Shown here piece by piece: positions 1 to 9,695 of a stretch of 64,000 nucleotides of DNA. Both the position numbers and the translations under genes were made by a program. The stretch's first letter is position 1. Every line of letters begins with the position of its first letter. The notes beneath the pieces were generated by a model. It had not been told where the DNA came from. It ran no database searches and saw nothing but the letters and a program-made list of their open reading frames with translations. Source of the stretch: Neonectria sp. B-13 (taxonomy: Eukaryota; Ascomycota; Sordariomycetes; Hypocreales; Nectriaceae); contig NOKP01000040.1 in NCBI GenBank assembly GCA_002682825.1, positions 7,754 through 71,753 of the forward strand, written 5' to 3'.

Positions 1-1
1 C

Positions 2-538
2 CACCAGCCCGATGATCTGACAGAGGATGAGATCCTCGTGCGAAGGGTCGAGGCTATCCAACTCATGGTAGCCCTCTGCGACAAACGAGAGACAGTCAAG
101 CGCGACCGCGCCCAGCAAGGGATCAAGGCCCGACCGCCCTTCAAATCCGAGCCGACCTAAGCGGACAGTGAGCCCGAACCCAGCCTCGATCAATTCCCTC
201 TCCTCATGCAAGCGGGACAATGCCCAGACTGCATCGGCGACGAGCGACTCTCCCTCGAGGAGCGCACTTTCACATACTGCCGTCCGACTGTCAGGAACGA
301 CCACTTCGACGACCAGCATCTCGTCGAGCGCGAGAGGGCTCAGCAACGTGGCGAAAAGATTGTGTGTACACATCCTGCTTGTCGAGCCCAGAACCAAGGT
401 CAAGATGTCGAGTTTCGCCACATGGATCACTTTCGGGTCCATGTTCAGACGATTCATCGTGTCACGCTGCGGTCGTCGGACCAAGTGGAGCGGAGGCGGT
501 TACGCAAGGTTAGGCGCCGCAAGATGGGCATGGAATAG
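2..538 (+). pseudogene. C-terminal part of a DUF3435 (FluG-like, Starship YR) gene with in-frame stop
   Basis: The reading frame that starts at base 2 stays open to a TAA at 158-160 and continues in the same frame to a stop at 536-538. Before the TAA the sequence reads like the helical tail of DUF3435 proteins (RRVEAIQLMVALCDKRETVK). After it comes the C-terminal zinc-finger-like part: CPDCIGDERLSLEERTFTY, a DHFDDQH segment, CTHPACR and HFRVHVQTIH. DUF3435 proteins are tyrosine recombinases that include the captains of Starship elements and usually run 500-900 aa, so the catalytic part lies left of the window. The TAA could be a CAA changed by C-to-T, the RIP type of mutation. The strand puts anything downstream on the side where a Starship would carry cargo. 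The family call rests on the Cys/His spacing and the LEER motif; an intron that skips the TAA cannot be excluded. Confidence 0.6.
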
Positions 539-812
539 CTGATATGGTAGGTTGGGAGTTTTACGGTCAACGGCTGACGATGCAAAGTAAGTGTAAGGTG
601 GGTTTTACTTGATGCTAGGTCAATATAGCGTGTTCATCTACAAACTTGCAAGTTTCACGAAAGACCCAAGTAAGGTGCAACTGTCCGGAGCAGTAGGGGA
701 AGCAATTCTGTGCAGCGGAATGGCTTGGTTTCTGAAAGCGAGGGGCGGGGGCATCTTATTCATAGCCGAACGCTGCATAGCCGCCACTAGGGCGGCTGGG
801 ACAGCCTATGAT

Positions 813-1195
813 AAATCCAATCCAATCCAATCCAATCCAATCCATACACCTACCGGTCGGCCGTTTCACCCCGACCAGTCCCACCCCGACCAGTCCCGTC
901 CCGACTAGTCCCACTTCGACCGGTCCTACTCCGACCGGTCATGCATCTACCGGTCGGCTGTTTTACCCCGACCAGTCCCACCCCGACTAGTCCCACTCCG
1001 ACCGGTCCTACTCCGGCCGGTCATGCACCCCGACCGGTAGGTGATTCTCCTTCGACTAGTCGTACACTGCTGACCGGTAGGCCATTCCACCCCGACTAGT
1101 CCCACCCCGACCAGTCATGCACTCGACCGGTAGGCAATTTTACCCTGACTAGTCCCACTCCGACTAGTCGTATACTCGACTGGTAGGCAACTCAG
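813..1195. repeat. degenerate minisatellite (ACCGGTC / CCCGACCAGTC units)
   Basis: A short AATCC tandem (813-842) runs into about 350 bp of irregular tandem copies of units such as CCCGACCAGTCCCA and ACCGGTCGGC, with alternating ACCGGT and ACTAGT cores. Reading frames through it are proline/serine/threonine-rich by composition only. No gene is supported between 539 and 1566. Confidence 0.8.
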
Positions 1196-1566
1196 GCCGG
1201 TCTACGCCTACCTTCCCAGGAATTCTATCGGTCCATAGACCTTATACCGCTCTACACGTACCATTCCAGATCCTCTAAATCTCCAAACCTACTTTAACCC
1301 TACCCTTCTGGAGTTCTACGGGTCTATATAATTTCGCGAGAGATCGTACTTGAATGAAGGTCAATTGATAGTAAGGGCTGATTTCTAGATCCTAGATGTA
1401 GCGCAAGAGGAGTAAAAAGAGAGATGAGGTCGATTTGTGTGATCTAATCCACAGATGAGCGAGGGTCTATTGTAGAATAGAATTCGTATTGCCTCGCGAC
1501 ATCTCGTTGTAAAGCTTCATCCTGCTGTCTCCTGCGTTCTTGTTGTAGTCCTCCTTCATATGATTC

Positions 1567-3025
1567 CTAATTCGAAGTTAGAATCTCCCTGTTTCGCATC
1601 TGCTTGTCTTCGTTGGTTGAACTCACTGAGTGAGGCGACAGGGTCTGGTATAGCATTGTGTCTAACTGAGATTTGTTTCCCTCGTCGAGCCCAAAGAACG
1701 AATGGAAAACTGATTTTCGAACAAAAAGCGATGTAATATCTAAAGACTCCAATGTAGGGCGCGACAGACAGGGCATCGTCAAGAACCTCCGATCTCTCGC
1801 ATAAGCCCCAGAATATTGATACCCACATCGACGGGCGATCGGTTCACCAACCCCAGAAGTCGTAAATGCTGGTGCGAAATTATCTAGTTGTCGTGTTTGA
1901 TCAATTTGAGAAAGCTCCTTGACAGAGGATATGAAAATATCCAATTTTGACTCGTCATACCCGGCGTCCGGCAGAGCTGCTTGGATTGCTCTCAGTATCA
2001 ACTCTCGGCCCGAGTCTGCGGATGCTAGACGAGCCATCTCGTCGGAGTAAAACCCGAGGTTTTGGGCCTGGACTGCTAACCGAAACCAAGCTTTTGGATC
2101 AGGAAGCCTATTTCCAGATTTCCCTTCTCCAGCTTCCAAAAGACCGCTCTTGCCAGTCAGCTCCACTATGTTTTGCATGATGCAAAGATGTAATTGTTTC
2201 AACCTTTGGAAGAAAAGAGAATCTGGACCAAAGGGTGTGCTGAACTTGAAAGCGTCGAAAGCAACTCTCTGAGCCGTGAGAAGGGACTTTTTCTCGCCTC
2301 TAACGAGCCGCTTCAAGACGCTTGTACAAAGCTCAAGGTACTTGAAATCCTTCTGCAGAGTGTAAATGGAGGGGATCAAATACTTGAAGTTCCTCAATCG
2401 ATCCAACAGTTTCATTCTTTCCGACCTATCCGTAAGGCTTTTGAATGCCAATCCCTTCGTGATAACGTTAGCAATGTGGTTCTGGTCCCGTTTTGATACA
2501 CCTGGGGCTCGAAGTTGAAGTTCACGGACGGCCTCAGGGTCAACATGTGATAAGGCGGATCTCGAGCCCATAATGTCAGTCCAGGTGTCTAGTATGTATT
2601 CAAGGTATCGGATGATTTCCTAAGTAACATCAGCTTCATCCTTTGGCCGGATGGACTGCACATACCTCGTCACACTTAGCGGCAATAATTTTATGCCATG
2701 TGCCAATTTTCATTCCCTCGCGCATTCCAGGTATTTTCAGGATTATTTCCAAAACGGGAGCTGCCAGCGACGGGTGCTTGAGTATAGACCTCAAGATACC
2801 CGGCTTACTCTTCTTGAGTCGCGACCACCATCTGTTTTCTTCTACCGGGTCTTTATGGCGATGGCGGATGATTTTGGCACAAATATGTCCGTCAGAGAAT
2901 TCTTCGTCATTTTCTGATTTCTCGCCGAGCTGGCGTGAGGAGTCATCCGGCGCGAATACAGGAGGGTCGATCGCAACCTTTACGACGCCTTGCGACTGCA
3001 GGGGTTTCTCTGTCTCGCGAAGCAT
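1567..3025 (-). CDS. DUF3723 family protein (two exons)
   Basis: Exon 1 is 3025-2666 and exon 2 is 2619-1567, about 470 aa. The 46-bp intron (2665-2620) has a GTATGT donor, a GCTGATG branch-like motif and a CTTAG acceptor, and splicing joins KCDE to EIIRYLEYILDTW without a stop. Exon 2 carries the DUF3723 hallmarks VRELQLRAPGVSKRDQ, IPSIYTLQKDFKYLE and, near the C-terminus, RRCGYQYSGAYARDRRFLT followed by DITSLFVRKSVFHSFFG. DUF3723 proteins are fungal, of unknown biochemical function, and repeatedly found as accessory genes in Starship elements. The start at 3025 is the first ATG of the frame, and more N-terminal exons may exist. The frame is undamaged, unlike the neighbouring DUF3435 relic. 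Family assignment is by motif recognition. Confidence 0.75.
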
Positions 3026-3465
3026 ACTTGAAGTGTCGAGATGATAAATCCATGAATTTCAAAGACGACTGTGAAACACCTTCTGCCTGTCCCAGCTCGG
3101 GGTGCTTTTGAAGTGAAGCGATCGCTGCTGGCCAGGGGACGAAACTGGATCTAGACTTGCAGGGATACTATTTCATCTCTAGATTGCAAGGGTGCGGAAT
3201 CGCGCGCTTGATACCAAACAGAATCCCTGTAACAAGGGCTCAAAAAATATCCTTGCAGTTGCTGCTTGGTTTGAGAATTTTGCACAGAAGGAGCTGGGTA
3301 TTGAATTCTGTGGCGAAGTGTTCTTGGATGCTTTAACTCTAGAGAGCTACCCAGATCACTACGTCGATTCCATAATTTCCCGTTGAGCTTTGAGGAGGAC
3401 ACCTCAGGACAGCAACCAACACCGTGGTAGTTCGCAGGACGGATCCGTCTCCACTGGCGGGCCAC

Positions 3466-3600
3466 GAATGAATGAATGAAATTTATTCCGCCCGGGAGGA
3501 CTAACCTCATAGGGCTAAGTACGCTAAGCTATTTACGCCATCCTGTCGCGTCTCCTAGAAGCCCTACACTCTTCCTCATCCGCTTGATTCTGAGTGACAG
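3466..3600 (-). mobile_element. possible 5'-truncated LINE 3' tail
   Basis: On the minus strand the segment ends in TTTATTCC-type sequence running into ATTCATTCATTC, the simple-repeat tail typical of Tad-like non-LTR retrotransposon insertions. It lies directly beyond the 3' break of the coiled-coil gene at 3781-4379. No reverse-transcriptase residues are left, so the call rests on the terminal (ATTC)n only. Confidence 0.3.
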
Positions 3601-3780
3601 GCCTGCTTGAAGGCCAATTTCTCCAAGTGTTCAGCATCCTATCTTCAGCAGCTGAAGCACGATCTGCTAGCTTGAGGCTGTTTGGTGTTAGTATCGCCAG
3701 GTTTGGCCGCTTAATGCTGTTGGTCCGTAAGTCTCTTCGTGTACATGACGAACCTAATCACCGCCCGCACCGCCTGTAGG

Positions 3781-4379
3781 TTAGGTGCCCATTTTAGGCC
3801 ATCTGATGCCGCCTTTCCTAAAAGAACGAGAGGTTTCCCATCTTTGCCTGTCCGACCCTTCGTATGCCTTCCCGGATCGGGAAGCGAATGAGGGACCGAA
3901 AGAAAGGTCGGCCCAAACGTTCTCTTGCTCGGTTGCAAATGCATCCCACGGGATGATTCGACGAGGGTAGAAGCGGCCGGTCGGATTGGTCGTGTCGCCT
4001 TGGGTCGTGAGAGAACGATCGGTCACGACATCGGTAGCGAGGCGGAGCATATGACAAATCTCAAGGTACGGGTTGAGTGATAAAGGTTGCGATGCGCGTG
4101 CACGCTCTTCGGCTTCTTCGCGTCGGCGTTGTTCCTCGAGGGTGCGGCTTTCGGCTTCTTCACGTCGTCGTTGCTTCACGTAGGCGCTGTTCTTGTTGAA
4201 ATGAGCATATTGTATTGATTAAGGAGAAGAAAACTAGCGCTAACCAGCGGAAGCTATTGACAGGACGACATCCACATCCCAGCCACCACCAATGGATCGG
4301 AATAGCCATTGATCCGTCAAACAACGGATCTCAACAGTTCTTCCCGTAGCTGCTTTCGCAGCCTCTCAATTTCTTCCAT
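3781..4379 (-). pseudogene. N-terminal fragment of a coiled-coil fungal family (broken)
   Basis: The frame opens at 4379 with MEEIERLRKQLREELL, is interrupted (stop after LLRSVV near 4317), and resumes from about 4179 with Arg/Glu-rich coiled coil (RRREEAESRTLEEQRRREEA). It then reads SLNPYLEICHMLRLATDV, SLTTQGDTTNPTGRFYPRR and IIPWDAFATEQENVW before losing homology at 3781. This is the N-terminal architecture of a large fungal family of coiled-coil plus kinase-like proteins; the C-terminal two thirds are absent. The gap between the two parts has no good donor, although an unrecognised intron is possible. A related N-terminus at 35102-35461 is also cut off. Part of the interrupting sequence (about 4255-4345) resembles 8575-8645. 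Confidence 0.5.
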
Positions 4380-5126
4380 GGAGACTGATGGATTTGTGCG
4401 AGAGGAGGGTGGATGATTTGCGTCGAGACCTGCTTTGTTGTGAGACGCCCGAAGCAGGGGAAAACATCGGGACAACAGAACACCTGCTGCCCAGTGAACC
4501 ACGTTATAAGCAGATTAGTCCGCACAGCTACATCAACGACCGAAATGTGGAGCTTGCACGCACCTGGTGGCTGATATTGAATTGTCACAGCTCAGTAGCA
4601 GGATGACTACCACATGGGAGTGTCAACCTTGCCAACCCCTGTTGGGGGCAGCATTTCAAGTGGACACTTTCCCGGAATCCTGTTGCTGTTGTAGGGAAAT
4701 GGGGTGTGAAATTGCGGGACTAAAATAGTCATGTGATCTGCAAGGTTAGAGTGATATCACGACTAGCACAGCCTCACTCTATCCTTTATTTCCTCAGCCC
4801 TCATTCAGTCTTGGCCAAGAACTTGCAGCTGTCACAGCAGGTAGCACGGGCAAGGCAAGGAAGATGGATGAGTCAAGATCAAGCGTGCTTTTGTTCTTAA
4901 TTATTATCTTTATTTGTTTTTTGCCGCACAGCCTTCTCCTTGGCCAAGCTCTGTTGTCATGTTGTCTTCAAACCCCGCAGCCTGGGCCTTACCTGGACTG
5001 GTTCGCCGCCGCTGCCCCTTTTCTCCCATCAAGTCTTGACTTCTATCACGCGCAACATCTGCAGCTGTCACCTGCACTGGCAATGGAAAGCTTTCGTTCT
5101 ATTGTTCTCTATCAGTGACAGTCTTG
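4380..5126. other. intergenic, no supported gene
   Basis: The only ORF of note (4864-5118, with a hydrophobic start) has no recognisable domain and no homology cue; I treat it as chance. No repeat structure was seen. Confidence 0.4.
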
Positions 5127-5387
5127 CTACGTCTTGATGGGGTCCCTAACTTTCTCCTCCTCCGAGAGCGGGAGGGCTCTGTCAGTAGACTTGAACTCGT
5201 ATTTTTCGCCCTTGCGACGAATGCAGATATAGACCTCAGCATTATATCCCTGGTGAACTTCGAATCCGCTCTTCTTAAAAGTATGCCATCTTTTCATGAA
5301 GTTTTCATTACTTCGGTCTCTCTTATTTACCTTGGCGTCAACAGCAATCGTCAAATCATGCAGGGTAGCGCTGTGATCGATAGCCAT
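5127..5387 (-). CDS. small MADS (SRF-TF)-like protein, paralogue 1
   Basis: 86 aa from the second of two adjacent ATGs (5387). The core NKRDRSNENFMKRWHTFKK, then HQGYNAEVYICIRRKGEKYE and FKSTDRALPLSEEEK, follows the MADS pattern: a basic start, an F.KR...L.KK helix, then AEVYI.IR and a Y.F.S strand. It lacks the long C-terminal region of Mcm1 or Rlm1-type factors, so it is a near-bare DNA-binding or dimerisation domain. The paralogue at 29705-29929 is nearly identical over the core, and a more distant one lies at 55812-56196. It lies downstream of, and on the same strand as, the HET gene. The frame is open upstream of 5387, so a longer N-terminus is possible. A role as a transcription factor is inferred from the family. 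Confidence 0.6.
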   Translation of the reverse strand: MAIDHSATLHDLTIAVDAKVNKRDRSNENFMKRWHTFKKSGFEVHQGYNAEVYICIRRKGEKYEFKSTDRALPLSEEEKVRDPIKT

Positions 5388-5433
5388 CATTGGAGTATGG
5401 AGTTGAAGAGGCTGGGGCTGACAATCCTGATGG

Positions 5434-5568
5434 TCGCAGGTATAAATGCCTAGCCAGCTTGCGTTGGGTGCCATTTCTGGCACCAGCAGCATTGTTGGTT
5501 GTTTCAAAGAGACCGTTTCATGGGTCGCGCTTTGTGGTCCTAGAACCAGGTAGCTGTTTTCGGCTTCC
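5434..5568 (-). promoter_or_regulatory. conserved upstream box and TATA of MADS-like gene 1
   Basis: Reading the minus strand, GGAAGCCGAAAACAGCT (5568-5552) is followed by GGCATTTATACC, a TATA-like site near 5445-5434. The same box stands upstream of the two other MADS-like genes (30050-30034 and 55656-55670). Confidence 0.4.
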
Positions 5569-5867
5569 TGGTGCCTTGAATTGGGCACAATTGCTATTTA
5601 AAGGTAGCCCGACTTAACATCCCTGGAGGTTCTCTGGGGTGGGGCAGGCACATGTCATCACGAATGTCTGCCTGAAGACTCAGGCAGCAAGCGACGACGT
5701 CCCAGCTTCCACCTCGACTGAAAGTGGGCTTTTATGCATGATGGAAATGATGCGGAAACCCCCTTCAAGATTATTTCCCAAAATACTTAAGCGATGCCTA
5801 GACCAAGCGAAACCTCAGCTTGCCAAACATGCGTACGTGGGGAATGGGTCGAATAAGCAAGTCTCAA

Positions 5868-7925
5868 CTACTTAATCTCAATCCTCTCCACTTGCCAAGT
5901 CCGAGGCAGGCTGCTCATTGTCATGATTCCTTCCAAGTACGCATGACTCATGAGCCGATAGTAACCATTCTGCCTCTTCAGTAAGTAAGGGACGTATGCT
6001 CCTCCGAGTATAGCCACAACTTGGCCACGTTCCACAGTTTCAGCAGGAGCACGACCAAAGAAGCCCTTGCTCGTCACGAAAAAGCTGTCCTGTATTCCCT
6101 CGAAAGCGTCATTCCTCTGAAAGTGTTTTGAAAAGATATCGTTGAAGAGTTTGGTGTCCCTCCCCTGAATAATTAGCAGAACGGCTGCCACAATCCAGGA
6201 GTTGAAAGAGTGAGGCAGCCCGCCTCCAATACTCCATCGCTTCTCTTCCAGCGTGGGCAGCATATACAGCATAGCGAGAAAGAGACGATATCCCGGCAAC
6301 TTCGGTGCCTTGATACGCTTCTTGAATATTGCCGTAAGAGTTGACCACATTGCTTCAATGTTCAACAGGCTGTTGGGGAGAGGACATTGATTGCCCCCTT
6401 TCACATTACGGATTGCTTCCGCAACGAGGGGCGGGATATCGTCAAACTCCCGTAAAAGTTGGCTTGCTTCGGCCGGGTTGCCTCGCGAAAGAGTAGTCGT
6501 CACGGAATTATCCATTAGCCCGGCAGTGTATGCTCCGAAAAGACTTTTGCCATGTTCTTTCAGCCACTGTTCAAGCCTCTTAACAAGTTCAAATTCCCCA
6601 CGATCATGGTTGAGGGAGAAGGTTGCGTCCACCATGTCCACCAAATGACCGTCAACAAACAAGCTGCGATCGTGGATAACAGGATTTCCGCGCAGGCATC
6701 GACTCAATTCAGAACTGGCAAACTCAATAGCCTCTTCGCAAGGCTGCATCGTCCATTCGGGTACCCAAGAGGGGAGAGAGGTCATTGATCTCCGACTCAT
6801 CAGAGTCTTGCATGACCATAGGTAGAGGTCTTTCCGTAGTCGAACGATGTGACAACTCGCTTCGTAGAAAACATCCTCAGTTGGCTTGTTATAGTCCGGC
6901 ACAATATCTGCACACAGTGACTGGGGTTTGACCAGTCCAAGAGCAGCATAGACTCTGTCACGTGGATCGGTTTGGTTTGAATAACTGAAACTGGTCAAAA
7001 CAATGCCCAAGTCAAGACACTTCGAGTTCGGCTCGTCCCTGTTTCGGTATCGCAATCGAGCATCCCGAACGCATGGAATGAGAGACGCTAGATCGTCTGT
7101 ACCGGGGTTTCTGAAGGGTTGAAACTCCAACTTCGCCCTACCCTCGTAGGCCATCCGGAAAATATCCCAAGGCAGCTTGAATGAGCCACACACAATGTAA
7201 ACCATCTCGGCAACAGCAACTTCCTGGATGATCCAAGACCGCTGAAAGTAAGAGTCGAAAAATAGTCGGTCGATAGCATCCCAAGCCATTTGATCATGAA
7301 ATCTGAAAATAGCGTCGTCATCAAGCTCACGATGTCGTCCGAGGGCCTGCCAGAGGACGGAATCTCTATCATGAGAGAAGAACATATAGTCCTTCTGACT
7401 TTCGATAATGGACCCTTGTTTCGGGCGCTGAGTAATGTTTGTCGCCAGCATATCTTCTATCTTCTCTGTATCTGGTTTTCCGGTAGGATGGCGTTCGATC
7501 CCAACCAAGCTGAGGTATGGGAAAATCTGAAATGCTTCTTTAACCCCAGGGAAATCGGGTCCGAGCCAGGTGAGAACAGAGTTGGCGGAGGCGTAAATCT
7601 CGCGCATGAGGGGAATTTGCTTCGATTTCTCCTCCGGATTGTCTTGATCTATACAGACTGCATCCACCCAGAGAACTCTAGGGTTAGAGGGAAGCCGTAA
7701 GGCGCGTAGTGCCGATGCTAGATTTTGTGTGACAGGAAGAGAGATACCGTTGCAGGTTATACTGGTGCGGCCTTTGGCTTGTTTCCACTCGTAAGAGAGA
7801 GCCTCAAATTTAAGTGACATCCTAAGCTCCACGCGCCGCAAACGACATCTAATCGGATCACCAGCTTGACCGGCATGCAAAGTCATGAGCCGAATCTGGC
7901 GATCGTTGAGAAGCTTAGCGTACAT
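5868..7925 (-). CDS. HET-domain (heterokaryon incompatibility) protein
   Basis: Single-exon frame of 685 aa. Residues about 40-125 hold the HET domain with its usual blocks: FEALSYEWKQ, the ITCNGISLPVTQNLASALR strand-helix, LWVDAVCIDQDNPEEKSKQI and MREIYASANSVLTWLG. The middle part (RSWIIQEVAVAEMVYIVCG, then DPRDRVYAALGLV) is the region that commonly follows HET. HET proteins act in non-self recognition and can trigger programmed cell death on hyphal fusion. No NACHT, ankyrin or WD partner domain is visible in the C-terminal 350 aa. ATG at 7925 is the first in frame. The gene is intact, and its minus-strand neighbour downstream is MADS-like gene 1. What it recognises cannot be told. Confidence 0.9.
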   Translation of the reverse strand: MYAKLLNDRQIRLMTLHAGQAGDPIRCRLRRVELRMSLKFEALSYEWKQAKGRTSITCNGISLPVTQNLASALRALRLPSNPRVLWVDAVCIDQDNPEEKSKQIPLMREIYASANSVLTWLGPDFPGVKEAFQIFPYLSLVGIERHPTGKPDTEKIEDMLATNITQRPKQGSIIESQKDYMFFSHDRDSVLWQALGRHRELDDDAIFRFHDQMAWDAIDRLFFDSYFQRSWIIQEVAVAEMVYIVCGSFKLPWDIFRMAYEGRAKLEFQPFRNPGTDDLASLIPCVRDARLRYRNRDEPNSKCLDLGIVLTSFSYSNQTDPRDRVYAALGLVKPQSLCADIVPDYNKPTEDVFYEASCHIVRLRKDLYLWSCKTLMSRRSMTSLPSWVPEWTMQPCEEAIEFASSELSRCLRGNPVIHDRSLFVDGHLVDMVDATFSLNHDRGEFELVKRLEQWLKEHGKSLFGAYTAGLMDNSVTTTLSRGNPAEASQLLREFDDIPPLVAEAIRNVKGGNQCPLPNSLLNIEAMWSTLTAIFKKRIKAPKLPGYRLFLAMLYMLPTLEEKRWSIGGGLPHSFNSWIVAAVLLIIQGRDTKLFNDIFSKHFQRNDAFEGIQDSFFVTSKGFFGRAPAETVERGQVVAILGGAYVPYLLKRQNGYYRLMSHAYLEGIMTMSSLPRTWQVERIEIK

Positions 7926-9251
7926 GACGTATGCTATTCAAGTATCACGATATTGACAGCAGGGGGAGGTAGAAGCTCAAGTTGAAAACACACGGCGAGA
8001 TGGGTGCGTCTGTAGAAATATCGGGATGGATTGCAACTGTCTGCTTTTGCTGCAGCCTGACAGCCCAGCCACGGCAACATCGAGAGGGGTTTGAGCCTAA
8101 CAGTCCGCCTTGGCTGCAGGCTGGGAACCTGCCTGCTTTGATTGGCCCTTCAACACGTCATTTTTTGACGGTAGAATTCTGCTGTTGCTATGACTTGGTA
8201 ACTCAACTTCAAGGTCAGACAGGTAATACCGACCACCGCGGTAGGAATGGGCCGCGTTTCGCGTTTTGTCGCACATCAGGCTTAGCCGGTGTGGCTGCAG
8301 CTGCCTGCCAGGCAGCTGCTACTGCCTAAACAGGTAAAGTTTTCATTTGTGTGTAAGAACTGCACGGAACCGTGCAACTCTTCACGGAGTTTTTTGCTCC
8401 TCAGGGTAATTCTCATCAATTGACTGATGCCATCTCTGATCCCTGTAGAGCCAATTGTCTGACACGTTTCCTATAAACATTACCGATCGAGGACAGGGCG
8501 CGTTCAGGTCGCCAAGGCAGTATCTTAGATTGATTAATGCAAATAGCGTTGACTTATGGATACTTCGTTCCTTACATAGTATCCACATCCCAGCCACCAG
8601 CAGATCGGACCATCTTAGTCGTACGGTCTCAACAGAGACTCCTTCGGCCACAGCCTCGTTCCTTCACAAGATAAGTGCTTGTGTCGGGCTCTTTCTTGCA
8701 AAAGGCAAGTGCTTTGCCTGAGGAACGTAGTTCCGAAGGTTCTTCCTTCCGCGCCTTCTGACCCTTCAACGCCCGGTTCGCTCGACGATCTGAGCCTTCT
8801 AAGCCACTTTTTGATGCGCCACCGTTTCTGTTTCTGAGCCACCTTTGTGAAACGAGCCACATCTGAGGAGCCACGAGTCGACATCCCGGGCCTTTGGCGT
8901 CGTGTCGGACGACTTCAGTTCATCTGCCGCCGACTTTCTTTCACATCGTTTTTTCCATTGACCCGGCTGAAGAGTTCCCTACGCTCTCCCGCTTCATCAT
9001 GAAAAGAAGCTAGCCTTGATACACCGCACGCGTACCCGGCTGACGTATTGTCTGCTCCTAGCCTAGTCTTGGATGACGAAGTATTGAAATGAGAAGATTT
9101 TTTTATTGCTTAATTCTTACTGAATGTGCAGTAGGGGAACCACTGTTTATGTACAGGCACGATCTCTTGTAGAATGTTCCTCCTTCTTCCACACCTTACT
9201 TGGTCGCCTCACACTTGTGATCTCCAACACGAAGAGGCTACCATGGTTCTA
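7926..9251. other. intergenic with two partial repeat copies
   Basis: No gene is supported. 8575-8645 resembles 4255-4345 (shared ATCCACATCCCAGCCACCA, and CTGTTGAGA on the other strand). 8665-8715 holds a partial copy of the dispersed repeat seen at 19.6 and 27.6 kb (AAGTGCTTGTGTCGGGCTCT and GGCAAGTGC). 8300-8345 has a GC-rich inverted CAGCTGCCTGCC/GGCAGCTGC hairpin. Confidence 0.45.
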
Positions 9252-9556
9252 GGCGTCGCCTTGCGACTGTCGCCGTCCCCGCGATGATGTGGTCTGAAAC
9301 AGGATGGCCGGGGTTCCGGCGTCGGCGTGGCGCCAGAGAGGGTGTAAATGGGGCAAGCAACAACCGGAGTTATAGGGCTCAGAGATTAATCTTACAACAT
9401 CACCACCCCCACCTTCTATTCTATTGCTATTGACCTGCGTCCCCCACCCTTCTCATCTGGCTCATCACAAACAGGGTGGCCGGGGTTCCGGCGTCGCCTT
9501 GCGACTGTCGCCGTCCCCGCGATGATGTGGTCTGAAACAGGGTGGCCGGGGTTCCG
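9252..9556. repeat. 67-bp direct repeat upstream of the Helitron frame
   Basis: Copies at 9252-9318 and 9490-9556 begin GGCGTCGCCTTGCGACTGTC and end GGCCGGGGTTCCG, differing at one base. A third partial copy (GGTGGCCGGGGTTCCG) precedes the second. The repeats lie just before the Rep-helicase start, so they may belong to the Helitron 5' region. Confidence 0.75.
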
Positions 9557-9695
9557 CGCCACCAGCGACGTCGCCTGTGTCAACATCATCTCTGGGCCCT
9601 CGTCCAGCTCCTTTTCATACCGAGCATGGCCACGTTTGTTTGCCCCTCTGCTTCCCGCTTTCAGTGCACATGTTTACGACGAGACCGCTTGTACG

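Noticed and set aside
168..542. 124-aa Ser/Thr-rich ORF on the plus strand
   Set aside because: It overlaps the DUF3435 C-terminal frame, which has recognisable Cys/His motifs; the other frame is a shadow.
4864..5118. Hydrophobic 84-aa ORF that could look like a secreted peptide
   Set aside because: No processing site of good form, no Cys pattern, no independent support.
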